Source: Epiperipatus broadwayi
Taxonomy: Eukaryota; Onychophora; Udeonychophora; Euonychophora; Peripatidae
Direction: 5' to 3'
Assembly (NCBI GenBank): GCA_028023455.1
Contig: JAQFVV010000152.1
Coordinates: forward strand, 1,674,001 to 1,738,000
Length of the DNA: 64,000 nt
The number at the start of each line of letters is the position of its first letter. The first letter of the stretch is position 1. This document shows, piece after piece, positions 1 through 12,130 of the stretch. Position numbers and translations under genes: made by a program. The notes under the pieces are model-generated. The model had not been told where the DNA came from, made no database searches, and saw nothing but the letters and a program-made list of their open reading frames with translations.

Positions 1-1188
1 GTGAAAGAGAGAAAAATGCATAAAATCAAATAAATACTTTTATTCTCTCCTGTTATTTTAATTATTTATTTACTTTTAATTTTTTGTTTTTGTTTTAAAA
101 AAATACTAAGGTAAAAAATAAAGGTTTATTTTTAACTTTTAAAAGGTAATAAATAGATAAATAAATAAATTAAGTTTTAAAAAGTAAATAACATTTTAAC
201 ATTTTTGTAAAATTTTGTTTAATTGATTAGAGTTGCTTTTTTTCTTTTTATCTCTCTCCAAACCAAAAGACAATGTTTACTAAATCAAGGATAATTAAAG
301 AATTATTTAATTTTTGGTACAGAAAAAATAACTAAAGAGAATATATCTTATGACTGAAATTTATTTTTTTTATACTTGACTTGTTTTGCAATTTTAATTT
401 TGAATGATCAAATAATCTTTTGTAAAAATTAACCTAATTGGCCAGTGTTTGTAATGCAGGAGACAAGATTGTAATTGGTTGAAGACAGGATTGTTCTAAA
501 AAGTATGATAGGTGTGTGATAAATCAGTAGACCTCAGTGTCCTGTAATAAACAGGTATTCTTGATGAACTTGTTGAAAGGTTAGCAGTAGTCATTTTTGA
601 CCAAGTTATTGAAAAAGATAGAAGTAAACATTTAGTTATGAAGAGCGCACTACTAGTTTAGAAAAATGTTTTTTGAAATAAGGATTTAAAGAATATTCTG
701 TACTAAATCTTAAATAGGAATTATATATCATTAAATCATAACCATGTAATCTTCACTGGGAAAAATGTGAAAGAATATTCCTGAAATAACCTTTGTCTCC
801 ATCAAAGCGAATAAAATTAATAAAAGAAAAAAATGAATAAAGCTTTGTGTGTTCACTTGAAAATAGTACATTGCAAAATGGATAAAATTTGACTGCTTAC
901 ATTATCCTTTAATTAGGTGTTAATAAAAAGCCTATAAGAGCAAAGCCAACATGGAAGTAATGAAATGTACAACTGCCTAAGAAGGACCTCAAAAAATAAT
1001 TCCATGGCGAAAATGTACTTTAATGTTCACATTATCTTTACATTTATTGATGAGTTTTAAATTATGTGAGTAATAATTAATATATTTATTAGTATTTTTA
1101 ATTGAAATTTGTTTTTATATTATTTGCATCACAAAATTATAAAAAGGATTTTAGCTAATTTAAATTTTTTATCTTTATTAGGTAATTT
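1..1188. other. AT-rich non-coding DNA (probably FABP intron 1 or upstream DNA)
   Basis: No open frame with recognisable homology on either strand. It is AT-rich sequence with homopolymer runs. Its last eight bases (1181-1188, GGTAATTT) are the left target-site duplicate of the transposon that follows. If FABP exon 1 lies upstream of the window, this is intron 1. Confidence 0.5.
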
Positions 1189-1235
1189 GGTTGTCATCTG
1201 ATCCTTTGGGTCAGCCACTAGAGGCACTATTTCTA
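1189..1235 (+). repeat. Left terminal inverted repeat
   Basis: Pairs with 3793-3839. The outermost 18 bp are identical between ends and the CTAGAGGCAC block further in is also shared. The preceding 8 bp duplicate those after the right end. Confidence 0.85.
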
Positions 1236-2039
1236 GCTAAATTTCTAGAAATATGCCGTTTCCACAGCCACACCCAAGCTTTTAAGCATTCTTTCTAAAA
1301 TAAATCCTAGAAAGATTGTTAACTCGGAGTTAAGTCTACTTTCTATGCTAAAAGGTAGAGTGTTAACTTGGAGTTAAGTCTTCTTTCTACGATAAAATCT
1401 CGAAAGAGTGTTAACTCGGTTTAGCGGCTAATGGTGTGGCTTTTTCTGATGCTAAAAGCAGAGGAAAATGCCGTAGTTGCTTGTGTCATGCACTATATCA
1501 TAATGCTGCATTATGTATTTGATGTAACAATATCGTATGAGAGTGTGTTAATGTGATCGTGTCAAAATTATTTAAATTTTCATCGGTGCCTTTTTTTAAG
1601 ACGAATTGATGTACTGTTACATTTTATCAATTTTAACAGTAGTGATTGTTCCTCATAAATTTGTATTCCTCCTAAATTTTTGATTAGGGTGGGGTAGCGT
1701 AAAATTTTAAAAATCACACTTTGAGTCACGTTTTAGCGAGAAATTTTCGGAGACAAAAAGTATGGCTAATTCCCACAGCAGAAAACTTGAAAAGATAGGA
1801 ATTTCCAGACACAGAAGCCGGTGCTGGCATATTTCTACAGCAGAAAAAAAAAAAAAAACTTTCTGCTGCTGAAAGAAAAGATTGGATTGTGCGGCAAATA
1901 TATGCAGATTTGAGGTCCAAAAACATCTACCGACAGAAATGTTCACTTCATAAAGGCAAGCTTGTTTGAGGGATTCTAAATGGCCTTCATCAAATGTCAA
2001 AAATAAAAGAAGTAACTTCAATTTTTATTTAAATGTACA

Positions 2040-3640
2040 TCCCTTCTTCTCACGATAATTGTTGTCGTCGGCAATCAAATGTAAAATAAAAGAAGTAACT
2101 AAAATTTTTATTTAAACATAGCCCCAAAAACCCCTCTTCTCCCAATAATTGTTGTCATTGGCAATCAAACGGTCAAACAAAAGGAACATCAATTATTCTT
2201 TAATCGTATAGAAAAAGCAAAAAACCCTCCCACTAATTGTCATCGCCAATCAAATGTAAACCAATCAAAGTAAGACAGTAAATTATTAAACATAACCCAA
2301 ATTACTATTTGAACATACACCGAAAAAGACCCACTCTTGTCAATCAAAATTAAAGAAACCTAGACTATTATTGTCCTATTGACAAATCGAATATTATTTG
2401 GGAAAACCTAAATAATTTATCAATGAAAAAAAAAAGAAAGTCAAATCGGTTGTCAATCAAATGGTAACCGATAAAAGTCACTTAAATTTTGATTTAAACA
2501 TACACACACAAAAAAAATGCAAAACCCTTTCTCCCAATAATTGTCAGCAATCAAATGTAAAAAATAAAAGGAACGTTCAATTATTTTTTAATTGTAAACA
2601 AAAACACCCCTCCCACTAATTGTTGTCGGCAATCAAATGTAAAGCACTAAAAATAAGGTAAACCGATTATTTTTTAAATGTAACTAAATTACTCTTTGAA
2701 CATACACGAAAAAAAGACCCGCTCTTATCAATAAAAATGAAAGAAAACCACAGCAACTATTATTATCCCATTGTCAAAAGTATTAGGTTTTGGGCAAACC
2801 AAAACCATAATTTATAAATGAAAAAAAAAAGAAAGTCAAAACTGTTGTCAATCAAATATAACCAATAAAAGTAACTTCAATTTTGATTTAAACATACACA
2901 AAAAAAAACAACCTCTTTAGCTCCCAATAATTGTTGTCGGCAATCAAATGTAAAATAAAAGGAAGGTAAATTAGTATTTAATCATCACCCAAAAATACCC
3001 ACCCCTCTCACTAATTATTGGCAGCAATCAAATGTACACCACTAAAAGTAATGTAAACTACTATTTAAATGGTTACACCCCTTCTCCCAATAATTGTTAT
3101 CTACAATTGTACACACAAAAAAACACCCCTCCCAATAACTAGTGTCGGCAATCAAATGTAAACCAATCAAAGTAAGACCGCAACTTATTATTTAAATGTA
3201 ACCCAAATTACTATTTGAATCTACACCAAAAAAAACACCCGCTCTTGTCAATAAAAATTAAACAAACAACAACTATTATTGTCCCATTGTCAAAAATATT
3301 TATTTGTAGAATCAAAATCATAATTTATAAATGAAAGGAAGTCAAATCGGTCGTCAATCAAATGTAAACCGATAAAAGTAAAGGTTTTAATTTTTATTTA
3401 ATCATACATACACACACACACATTAAAAAAAACACTTCTTCCAATAATTGTTGTTGGCATTCAAATGTAAACCTATCAAAGTAATGTAAATTATTATTTA
3501 AAGATCCATAAAAAAAAACCGTTCTCTCTTGAATTTTGTCAATCCAATTTTACAAAAACAGTAATATTATTTTTAAAAAAACACAAATTACTATTTGAAC
3601 ACACACCAAAAAAGACCCTTTGGTTAAAAAAAAATTTTAA
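2040..3640. repeat. Higher-order tandem repeat inside the transposon
   Basis: Short units carrying CCAATAATTGTTGTCGGCAA and TCAAATGTAAA recur about every 90-130 bp and are grouped into larger units. The anchor CCAAATTACTATTTGAA recurs near 2297, 2684, 3203 and 3584, giving spacings of about 387, 519 and 381 bp. The longer middle unit has about 130 bp extra, consistent with one additional short unit. A second anchor (GTCAAATCGGTTGTCAATCA and variants) recurs near 2441, 2836 and 3342. Divergence among units is substantial, so the array is not recent. Confidence 0.75.
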
Positions 3641-3792
3641 AAAAACAACTATTATTATCCCATCATCAAAAATATTATTTGGGAAAAATAATTCAGAAAC
3701 AAAAGAAAGTAAACTTTGTAAACAAATAAAAAAAAGGCAATATTAATAGAGAATCACTAGCCCAGGAATGTTATATTAATGTGTTTTTTTGT

Positions 3793-3839
3793 TAGAAATC
3801 GTGCCTCTAGCGGCTGATATGAAGGATCAGATGACAACC
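3793..3839 (-). repeat. Right terminal inverted repeat
   Basis: Reverse complement of 1189-1235 with a few mismatches. It is followed directly by the duplicated target 8-mer GGTAATTT at 3840-3847. Confidence 0.85.
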
Positions 3840-3847
3840 GGTAATTT

Positions 3848-6800
3848 TTTTAGAATACTTAGTCTTAATGAATGATTTTCATTAATGTATTATTTTCATT
3901 TGAAATATTTTGTTTTTATTTATTTGATTTTTCCTCCAAAATTGTATAAACTGTTGAAAGTTAATTTAAAATTACCTTATCTCTCATTGTAAAAAAGTTG
4001 TTTTCCAACTTTTTTATTGAAGAGAAAATAACTTAATGAAAGTAAAAACTAATCAATTTAATAAATAAAAATCCTCTGTTTAATTATATTTTTATATGAA
4101 ATTATATTTTTTTGATAAAATACGTTTGAATTATCATATTATCATGTCATTTTTAAATATTTAATTATTAGTTAGTTTATTAAATAATTGTTTTAAATAT
4201 TCTATTGTTAAATATTTATTTCTCCAGCTATCTGTTTTTATGAATTGGAGGTGTGTGACTTGATTTTATTACAGTTTAGTGTTTTAAAGATTTTTAAATT
4301 ATCCCTGTAAAATTATTTAAAATATAGTAAGCTGTTATAATTATCTTTCTCTTTACAGTTGCAGACTCTAAAGTTTTATGATCTGGAGTTAGCTCTAAAG
4401 AGCAACAATGGTTAGGTATATGGATGTAGGTGTTTATTTTGGTGTTTAAACATCTAAATGGTAATTTTGTATGGTGTAAATCTAGCACCTTTAAAGTCTC
4501 TTTAATGCATTTTGTTTTTCTTATTGGAAATATAGTCTATAGTTGGCAGATACATTAATGGTGCCAAATTGTTGATGATGACCAGTAGGTGGCATCCTGA
4601 TTTTATTTTTTATTATGAGTGCTAAGTTAGCACTTAAGAATGTGTATCCAATTAGTTATTTGTTTATAATGCCCTTGGTAATTAGCCTGTTTTAATGCAT
4701 CCTTTTCAAATCTTTTGAGAAGAGATGACTGATTGTTGATCATTCTGTGAATTGCTTATAAATATAGTTACTATAACTACTCTTCTATTACATATTGATT
4801 TCATGCTCTTTTCATTTTATATTCACTCATTGATTTTAATTAGTCAATGAGATTGATGAAGATTTTTCCATCTCTGCATATTTACTCCAAGCTTCTTTAT
4901 TAGTACTATATATAAACTTTTGATTTACAATAAATTAAGTAAATAATCAAATTTCAAATTTATCAATTCAATACTGTAAAAGTCTTAGAGAATAATAAAT
5001 TTTAAAGAAATGAGCATAAATAATTACCTGAGTTATGTCTATGCAAGATGACAGTACAGACAAATTAATATATATAAAAAGTAAAAATTTTATAGTAATC
5101 TTTTTATTGATATATTCTTTTAAATAGTTATTAAAACTATCTTGTCTTTTATTATATCTATTTATATGAATTTAAAAAGAATGGGGAAGTATGGAGATGT
5201 TTATTATATCTATTATTAAAACTAGTGATGATATGAAAGATTTGAATTTCATATAATTTATGACAAATCAAATTAATATTTTTGCCAAATATCTTTGTCA
5301 TTATTTGGATAATAAGATTGGACAATAGCAAGTTATGCTCAATGTTTTCATTTGTGAAAGTCTAATTTAATATATATTACAATAGTGAGCATTTGGATGT
5401 ATCGTTTATCTTTCTCTCCCTGGCTAAAATATTAAGATACTCACTGATCGATCCATTTTGGATTGTTAATGAGATTGGCTATGGACTAAACTTCTTTAAA
5501 ATAAATTATAAAACTGATTCAAACCTGAACATTTTTCAAGTTTTATTCATCCCAATTTAAATATGACAGATGTATTTCCCATCACAGCATAATTAAGTTC
5601 TCTATATTCATCCAAAATACACATTATGAGAAAGAAGGAGTTTGTTTAATAGTTGAATGTATATTTGTAATCTCATAAATTCAAGACTTTTATAATGCCT
5701 TAGGTGACTCTGGCACTGATTAAAGATAGATAATTCAGAAAAAAAAAATCGATAATTAAACATATGTGTTACATAAACAGGCATTAATCATTATTATTAA
5801 TCGTATTTTATTATGAATACATAGATGTATTAAATCCATCAAAATACCTATGTGCATCATCATTTTTAATATTTAAATATTTTGTAACTATACATACATC
5901 TGAATTCATTTATGTTTATATTGGTATTATATTGAAGTACAATATTAGTTTTAAAATGTGATGTTTTTTAAAAGATTATTTAATAACTCTATAAAATCTA
6001 TGAAGCATAGATATTACTTATTACATATTAATAGGAGTTTTTATTTATTTATTTAAAATATAAAGGAAATCTAATCCGTGTTAAAAAATCTAAAAAAAAT
6101 TATTAGGAAATTCACTGAATAGAATAATTCTATGAGAAAAAGACATCTCTTCCGGTTTTAAAGAAAGCTTAGCATTATAAAACTATTATATTTACATTTA
6201 GTACAATCAAATAAAACCCCATATTTTTAAACATTCTTATAAAATTTAAAAACTCAAAAGAATATAATTGCTGCAATTGAAGAAAATTGTTTTACGGCCT
6301 TTGTTAAAAAATGTTTGCTTTATGATAATCAGAGCTTAAATAGCACAGAATCAATATATAAAAGTCTGTTTCAATAAAAATTTAAACTACAAAATTAAGA
6401 TTGTCAGATTTATTTTTTGTATATATATATATGTTATTTTCAGTTTAATACAATATAACAATAGGAAAAAAAAATTAATGCATAGGTTTAACATTACTGA
6501 TATATTTGTTTCATACTTCCCTATTACATAAGTTTATAAGATTTTAAAAAATATAATAAACTTATAAAAATATAATATACTTAAAAACGATATATAAAAA
6601 AACAAACAAATATTTTAGAATTTAAAATTAGAAAAAAAACTTCGAAACAAAAAATAAAATCGGCATTTTTGTCATGTTTAAAGTGCCATTACAGTTCTAC
6701 CTAATTTTTTTTTCAAGTGTTTAATTTTCAATATTTCTTTACTTATCCTGATTCTAGCTGCCATCTAGGAATGATAACTAAAACTCACATGAAACATTAA

Positions 6801-7380
6801 ACCTTTCAAAATGTGGAAAACAGTAACTTTATGATCAAAAAAGCTGAAATGATCACTTCATGTGTGATAACCATAAAAACTATTAACTGTGATAGTAACA
6901 TAATATGTACAATTTTCATAAATATCTGCAAAATATTGATTGTAAAAAACAGAAATTTTGTGTAGAAAGTATTTCATATGATTTTTTTTTGACTAAAACA
7001 ACTTTATTTTTTCAGCAATGTTTTATATTTCCTCTGCTATAGCAGATATTTTGGATGATTAGAAAAAGATAGAAGAAAGGTGTGTAGAGTTTGTACAAAA
7101 AAAAATTGTCAATTATTCTTATAAACTATTGAAAATGTTATACTAACATTTTAAAAATGATTTGCTTTTTATTATATACTATATAAATATAAAATATATT
7201 CAATTTGCATTTGTGTTTTATGCGGTAATATGTTGGACTATTTTGATCATCTATCATTAATTAAATGTTGAATATATAGAAAATATTAAACTTATTATTT
7301 TCAATTACAAATAATTTATTAGTAATAACATACAAATATACAACACACCTTAGTAATTATACATTTCAACTAGTATTATT
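3848..7380. other. AT-rich non-coding DNA
   Basis: Nothing recognisable as a gene. The one open frame of about 60 residues here has no familiar motif and looks like chance. Short TA runs occur (for example 6421-6432). Confidence 0.5.
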
Positions 7381-7781
7381 CTCCACTCTTTTTCAGGTGT
7401 TTCTGGCCTGACCAGTGAACAATATTAGAATAGGAGTCAAATATACACCTTTAGATTTGTGAATATCGAATTTTAAGGCAACACTAAAAACTGAGCAATT
7501 CCATCAAAGACAATATATAATAGAAATTTCTATAATTATCTATAAAAGTTGGTTCAAACCCTCCTAAGTTCTTCAATTTATTTTTTTAGAGTGGATTCAG
7601 GAAGATTTGAACCAACTTTCATAAGTAAGTATATGAAATTTCTACTATGTTGCCTTTGACAGAATAGCACAGTTGGTTAGAGAATTGCCTTAGTATTTGA
7701 TATTCAAAAATCTAAAGGTATACATTTGACTTCTATGCTAATATTGTCACTGGTCAGGCCAGCAAAACCTGAGGAGTGGAG
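7381..7781. repeat. 401-bp palindrome made of two opposed tRNA-derived SINE-like arms
   Basis: The arms begin CTCCACTC (7381) and end GAGTGGAG (7781) and match through CAGG..TCTGGCCTGACCAGTGA, CTTTAGATTT and the GTTGGTTCAAACC / TTTGAACCAAC block flanking the centre near 7580. The right arm carries a tRNA-like A box, TAGCACAGTTGG (7665-7676), followed by TTAGAG as in many tRNA D arms. A weak B-box-like stretch, CATTTGACTTC, lies at 7723-7733. The left arm carries the same sequence on the other strand. I infer two copies of one tRNA-derived SINE in inverted orientation, or a fold-back element that captured one. No convincing target duplication flanks it. Confidence 0.7.
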
Positions 7782-8913
7782 AAATATTGCTCAAAACATT
7801 GTTATTACTAACCTGTGTTATCTGTAAGTTGTTTGTATTTAAAACATTTAAATAAAAGGGTTACAATTTTCTATAAATTCAACATTTAATGATAGAAATA
7901 ATTTATCTTATTATCACATCTAAAATACCATTATCAAAAACTTCAGGCAAATATTGCATTTATGCTTGTTTGTGAATTTATTTATTAACTAATAATAATA
8001 AAAAAATGTTACTAATAATGTGTTTCTGCATTTTTCATGTATTCAAATATTTACATCTACTTTATATATTAAGCTCTCATAATTTTTATATAAAAGGAAA
8101 TTAAATAAATTCATATCTATCTAATATATAGTTGTGTATCAGATTTCCATAATAAAACAAAACATATTAAGCATGTATATAAGTATTTGGTCAAATGTGT
8201 GCTATCTTTGGTGTTTTTGGTAAAATAATCTACATTAGCCACACAAAAAACACTTTTTACTAATATTTAAATTATAGTTAATGATTTTGATATTATGGTA
8301 ATTATTAAATATAACTTGTAGATTTGTTTTGAAAATTATATAAGAAAATATAATAATATCACTAATGACTTTATAGATAAATGAATATAAATTAATACAG
8401 AAAGAAATGGATTTTTGGAAAATTATGTTAGGATTGATAATGACAAGAATGGCTTTAAAACTAAAGCTATTGATAATGAACAGAAAAAATAATATAAAAA
8501 TGTGATTTAAAAATAGATTTAAAGTTTTAGAGGTTTTTCAGATTAGAGAATAATAAAAGGAAAAATATTATCTCTAACAGATTTTTTGTATTTTATTGAT
8601 TGATAAATTCATGATTTCAATATTTAAAAAATGCTTTCATCACATCACATTCTATTTGTGGAATATACCATCACAATGAATTATAATTAAAATATCTGAC
8701 ACCATAAGTATTGCAGTTGATGTTAAAGGTAATCAGACAAGAAGAAATAAAAGATTACACAAATAGGTTTTATAAATTGCAAAATATTATTTCTCTTTAC
8801 TTGTGATAATTATAATTTATATATTTAAACATTGCAAACATTTAGCCAAGAAAAGGTAATGCTGTTTTTATTATTATTATAATTTTCTTAGCATGTTTTT
8901 GATATTGACAATC
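7782..8913. other. AT-rich non-coding DNA
   Basis: No gene, RNA or clear repeat seen. Confidence 0.45.
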
Positions 8914-9046
8914 AGAATGACAGCCCTCGTATTTGGCCACAGGGAGCACAGTTAGAATCATAGAACTCATACTTTGCCACAGGAACCATAGTCAGAATCA
9001 CAGCCCTCATGTTTTACTCCAGGAAGCTCAGTCAGAATCATAGCAC
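8914..9046. repeat. 40-bp minisatellite, three and a third units
   Basis: Units start at AGAAT in positions 8914, 8954, 8994 and 9034, an exact 40-bp period. Shared blocks are AGAATCA(C/T)AG, CTCAT and CCAGGAA/CACAGGA. Substitutions among units are frequent but no indels are seen. This stretch is noticeably more GC-rich than its surroundings. Confidence 0.85.
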
Positions 9047-10324
9047 AAAATATATTTCTATGATAATGACTAACAATATTGAAACTATGCTGAATAAATT
9101 ATAACTATCATAAAAGCAGCAGCATCTTTTCTTCATTAAACATTCAAAATATTTAAATATATAAATTACAATTAGATTTTACTAAATATAATCTGATGAT
9201 TATTAAGTCAGTAAGTTTACAGTGTATAAAGATACTACAAAAACTAATACTTACATGTACAGAGCTTACACAATAATAATAAGATTAATGTGATCTGAAA
9301 AAGTCTCTTGATACATTTTTGCATTTCAGAGGTAGAAATTCACTGTTTATTCCATATTTTTTCAGTTTATGCATGCTTCACAGCTAAAGCAATTTCCATG
9401 ATGCAAGAGAGCATATATATCTGTTTTTTCTCTCAAGCTGGTATTTATTCTGTTTTGGATTCTTTTTAAATAGCAATGCTATACCAAGGCAATTTTACAG
9501 TCCGATTACTGATGTAATTAATTATTTTTGAATGATAGTTCTCAGTTATGGAATAGGAACAATTCTGTTATTATAATCAACTTAACTAGATCTTTAAAAT
9601 TTCCAATTCTGTAATTGTTTATTGAAATACAATATTTTCTCCCTAAAAATATAAATACACAAATTTATCTAATAATATATAAATATATTACTGTGGATAC
9701 ATCAGGATCAAAACTATAAATAGTGGTTTATTAAGTAATTCAAATACTCTCAAACCAAAACACGATAGTTGTGGAAAATGTGCTCAGTGGCCACAAGAGG
9801 CACTGCTTCTGTGGCAACACACAGAAGCATCCAGGGGAGAGAAAGAAAGCATAAATATTTTTAAATCAATCATACTATTTTAAAAACTATATTTCAAATT
9901 ACTCTGTATTATTTTAATTGACATTTGTAAAAATTTTCAATTTATATCTTATCAATAGGGTCTCAAATAATAAAGTATGTAAATAGAAACATTCCTAGTG
10001 ATTAATATTATATAAGACATCAAGATTAATACTATGACTGCTAATTTATTAACTAAATAAAAAATAGTGATCATGTGATACTTTAATGATTTCATACCAA
10101 TCCTGGCCAAAGGATAATGAGGACTATATTTATTTAAAAAATCAAAGACACCTAAATGTATAGAAACTGAACTGGGTTCAATGGTCTTGAACAAAATATT
10201 ATTGTGTTTACATTTTGGAATCATAGCTTTATAGTTAATTAAAAAGGTAAAAGGTGACTGATGGAGAGTGGCATTAGATCCAATGATCTATGTGAAATAT
10301 TCTCAGATCCAATGCTTCTCACTA
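9047..10324. other. AT-rich non-coding DNA with a short hairpin
   Basis: No gene recognised; a 90-codon minus-strand frame at 9952-10224 has no known motif. A perfect hairpin, GCTTCTGTG with CACAGAAGC (9805-9828), sits in a short GC-richer patch that also contains CCACAAGAGGCAC. A GTGATCATGTGAT motif near 10067 resembles the end of the repeat at 10325-10515. Confidence 0.4.
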
Positions 10325-10515
10325 ATGAAGAACACAAGCTAGAAACTAGTCATAGGATATTGGGTGAGTAGGTACTGGATAGGAATTTTGATGCAAAAAC
10401 TTTCTAGCATCCATTGATTACTATGGTTTGCACTGGATGACACTACTGTATGGAAAGAATTTTTATTGTTTTAGCAGCTTGTGTAAGCATAAAAATTATG
10501 ATCATGTGATTTTTC
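10325..10515 (+). repeat. Diverged copy of the hAT-associated 3' repeat
   Basis: Matches 28010-28200: ACAAGCTAGAAACTAGTC, GGATATTGG(G/A)TGAGTAGG, ACTGGATAGGAATTTT, CATTGATTA, TTGCACTG, CACTACTGT, AAGCATAAAAA and terminal GATCATGTGAT occur in the same order with scattered changes. It carries only one arm, whereas the 28-kb copy is a palindrome. Confidence 0.7.
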
Positions 10516-10935
10516 ATTATAATATATTTCATTAGATCTTTAAAATTTCTAGTGGTCTAATTATCTATTGAAATACAAATATCTTCTATCAAAGAAGCAC
10601 ACAACTCAGTTACAGTATATTATTTAAAATTAATTACAACTATATTTTAACTTAAGTATAAAAATTATTTGAACTTAATTACAAACTTTGTTTTAATTCA
10701 ATAACAAACAAAACAATTACTAAATTAGTATCACTAAAATCTCATTTAATTGGCTAATGAAAGTTAAATAAAACATATTTCTTCAAGATAATATTTTGGG
10801 GTCTGAATCCTTCTCATTATTTATTTTAAAATTTTAACATCAATTATTATAAATAAGCCTAATTTGTATCTACTGAAATGTGTGCATTCTTGATGAAAAT
10901 TCAATTTTCATTATTTATTTTTCTCATGTGTCATA

Positions 10936-11007
10936 GCATCATCCGGGAAGTGAACCCGGGACAACTGCTTGTTAAGCAGCTGTCACTGAACTCTCGACCA
11001 CCAATGC
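10936..11007 (-). tRNA. tRNA-Val(AAC)-like sequence, probably a pseudogene or SINE ancestor
   Basis: The minus strand folds into a 72-nt cloverleaf: acceptor GCATTGG with ATGATGC (six of seven pairs, including wobble), D stem GTCG/TGAC, anticodon stem GCTGC/GCAGT with loop TTAACAA (anticodon AAC, Val), a 4-nt variable loop, and a perfect T stem CCGGG/CCCGG. Against a working tRNA, the T loop TTCACTT has C where the near-universal A58 should be, and the D loop lacks the GG pair. An AAAA run on the + strand about 37 bp beyond the 3' end could act as a Pol III terminator. The arm structure is clear; function is doubtful. Confidence 0.5.
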
Positions 11008-11379
11008 TTGACTATATTTCATTATTTTTATCATTAGTATTTCACATTGTTTTAAAGTAGTAATGATCATAATAATAACATTTATTAATTTAACTTTTTT
11101 GCTCTTTAATATTTTTATCTAATTGATTTTAATTCATTCAATCATTTTTCAAATATAGAATTAAAAAATATTACTTTTGAATATTTCCACTGATTTTTTT
11201 ATAATGTAACCTTCAAAAAAAAAAAGATTCCTTTTTATTGTTTTTTTATATTAAACATTTATATATCACATATTGATTATTTAAAACATCATTTATTTCA
11301 GAAATCAGTTTCTCTGTTCAAAAATTAGAAAAATACAAGCATAGAAAACTGCTTTGTAAAATAAATTACAGAAATCAAT
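11008..11379. other. AT-rich non-coding DNA
   Basis: Nothing recognisable. Confidence 0.45.
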
Positions 11380-12130
11380 AATTTCCTCCATCCAAATGGA
11401 AGTCAATCTCTGATAATGTGCTATTTCTGAAATATTATAAATTTCCATGCACTCACCAACTAGTAACAGTTTAAAGTTAGAGCATACATTCTATAAATAC
11501 CAATTTTTACAGACCATGTAGCATATAAAAGCGATTTACACGCTGACGAAGAAGCTGCAAAAACCAAAAACAATTAAATGGGCCGAGCGCTTTCGAAAAC
11601 CTCGAAAGCGCTTGGCCCACTTAATTGTTTTTGGTTTTTACAGCTTCTTCATCAGAGGGTAAATTGCTTTTATATGCTATTACGTTTTTAGGAGAAGTGT
11701 TTTAAATTATTATTACAGACCATGTTTAAATCAGGGCTTGACTCTATTGGGTTCCTGATGTTATAATCAAATATTGAATTGTATAAATCTATTTAACACA
11801 TTACAGGAGACGGACAATGTCTCATTTTAACCACCTACAACTAGACAAACATGACTTATAAATGTAAATCTATTATTATAAAGTGCTGAAAACTTTGAAA
11901 TTATTCAAATGGAAGTCAATCTGCCATAATGCACTATTTCTCAAGCCATGACTTAAGCATAGTCTGTAAAAGTTGGTGTATATAGAATGTATGCTCCAAA
12001 CTTAAGTGATTCCCTTAAGTTTTTAAATTCTTACCAGCAGGCGAGTGAATGGAAATGTATAATATTTCAGTCATAGCACATTATCGGAGACTGACTTCTG
12101 TTTGAATAATTTCAAAGTTTTCAGAGCTTT
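11380..12130. repeat. Nested inverted-repeat element
   Basis: The left segment (about 11395-11515: AAATGGAAGTCAATCTCTGA, TTTCCATGCACTCACCAAC, AGAGCATACATTCTATA, TTTTTACAGACC) reappears reverse-complemented at about 11960-12105. The block AACTTTGAAATTATTCAAA, AAGTCAATCT, GCACTATTTCT also occurs at 11888-11935 in the left orientation. So at least three copies of one terminal module are present, two facing each other, with a 157-bp palindrome between them. I read this as a fold-back element or a pair of nested insertions; the superfamily is unknown. Confidence 0.65.
11521..11677. repeat. 157-bp near-perfect palindrome
   Basis: The arms GCATATAAAAGC...GCGCTTTCGA and TCGAAAGCGC...GCTTTTATATGC are separated by five bases (AAACC) near 11599. 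Inside the arms are GAAGAAGCTG / CAGCTTCTTC, ACCAAAAACAATTAA / TTAATTGTTTTTGGT and GGGCC(G/A)AGCGC / GCGCTTGGCCC. Only a handful of mismatches are seen over about 76 bp. The central part is much more GC-rich than the surroundings. Confidence 0.85.

Larger units (their letters stand above)
1189..3839. mobile_element. Non-autonomous DNA transposon with TIRs, 8-bp TSD and internal satellite
   Basis: The element is about 2.65 kb. Its left end starts GGTTGTCATCTGATCC (1189) and its right end finishes GGATCAGATGACAACC (3839). The inverted similarity continues inward through TCAGCC(A/G)CTAGAGGCAC and TTTCTA, about 45 bp with a few mismatches. Both ends are flanked by the identical 8-mer GGTAATTT (1181-1188 and 3840-3847), so this is a clean insertion with an 8-bp target duplication. 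Eight-bp duplications are typical of hAT elements and a few other cut-and-paste superfamilies; the terminal bases are not the usual CAG-type hAT end, so the superfamily is open. No transposase frame is visible. About 1.6 kb of the interior is a degenerate tandem repeat. I infer a MITE-like, non-autonomous element. Confidence 0.85.

Noticed and set aside
1707-2021. 104-codon minus frame with poly-Phe segments
   Set aside because: It lies within the TIR transposon and spans an A-run; no homology recognised and not a transposase.
1189-3839. CRISPR-like array because of the regularly spaced repeats
   Set aside because: Units are diverged, spacing is irregular, the array lies inside a transposon with TIRs and target duplications, and the DNA is from an animal.
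8401-8440. GGATTTTTGGAAAATTATG as a possible FABP exon 1 (FWKIM)
   Set aside because: It lacks the G-x-W-K context, the following ENFD-like block and a donor in the correct phase.
9952-10224. 90-codon minus frame (MIPKCKHNN...)
   Set aside because: No recognisable domain, AT-rich composition and a position next to a repeat; no support for a gene.
10878-11060. 60-codon + strand frame
   Set aside because: It overlaps the tRNA-like sequence on the other strand and has no motif; a shadow.
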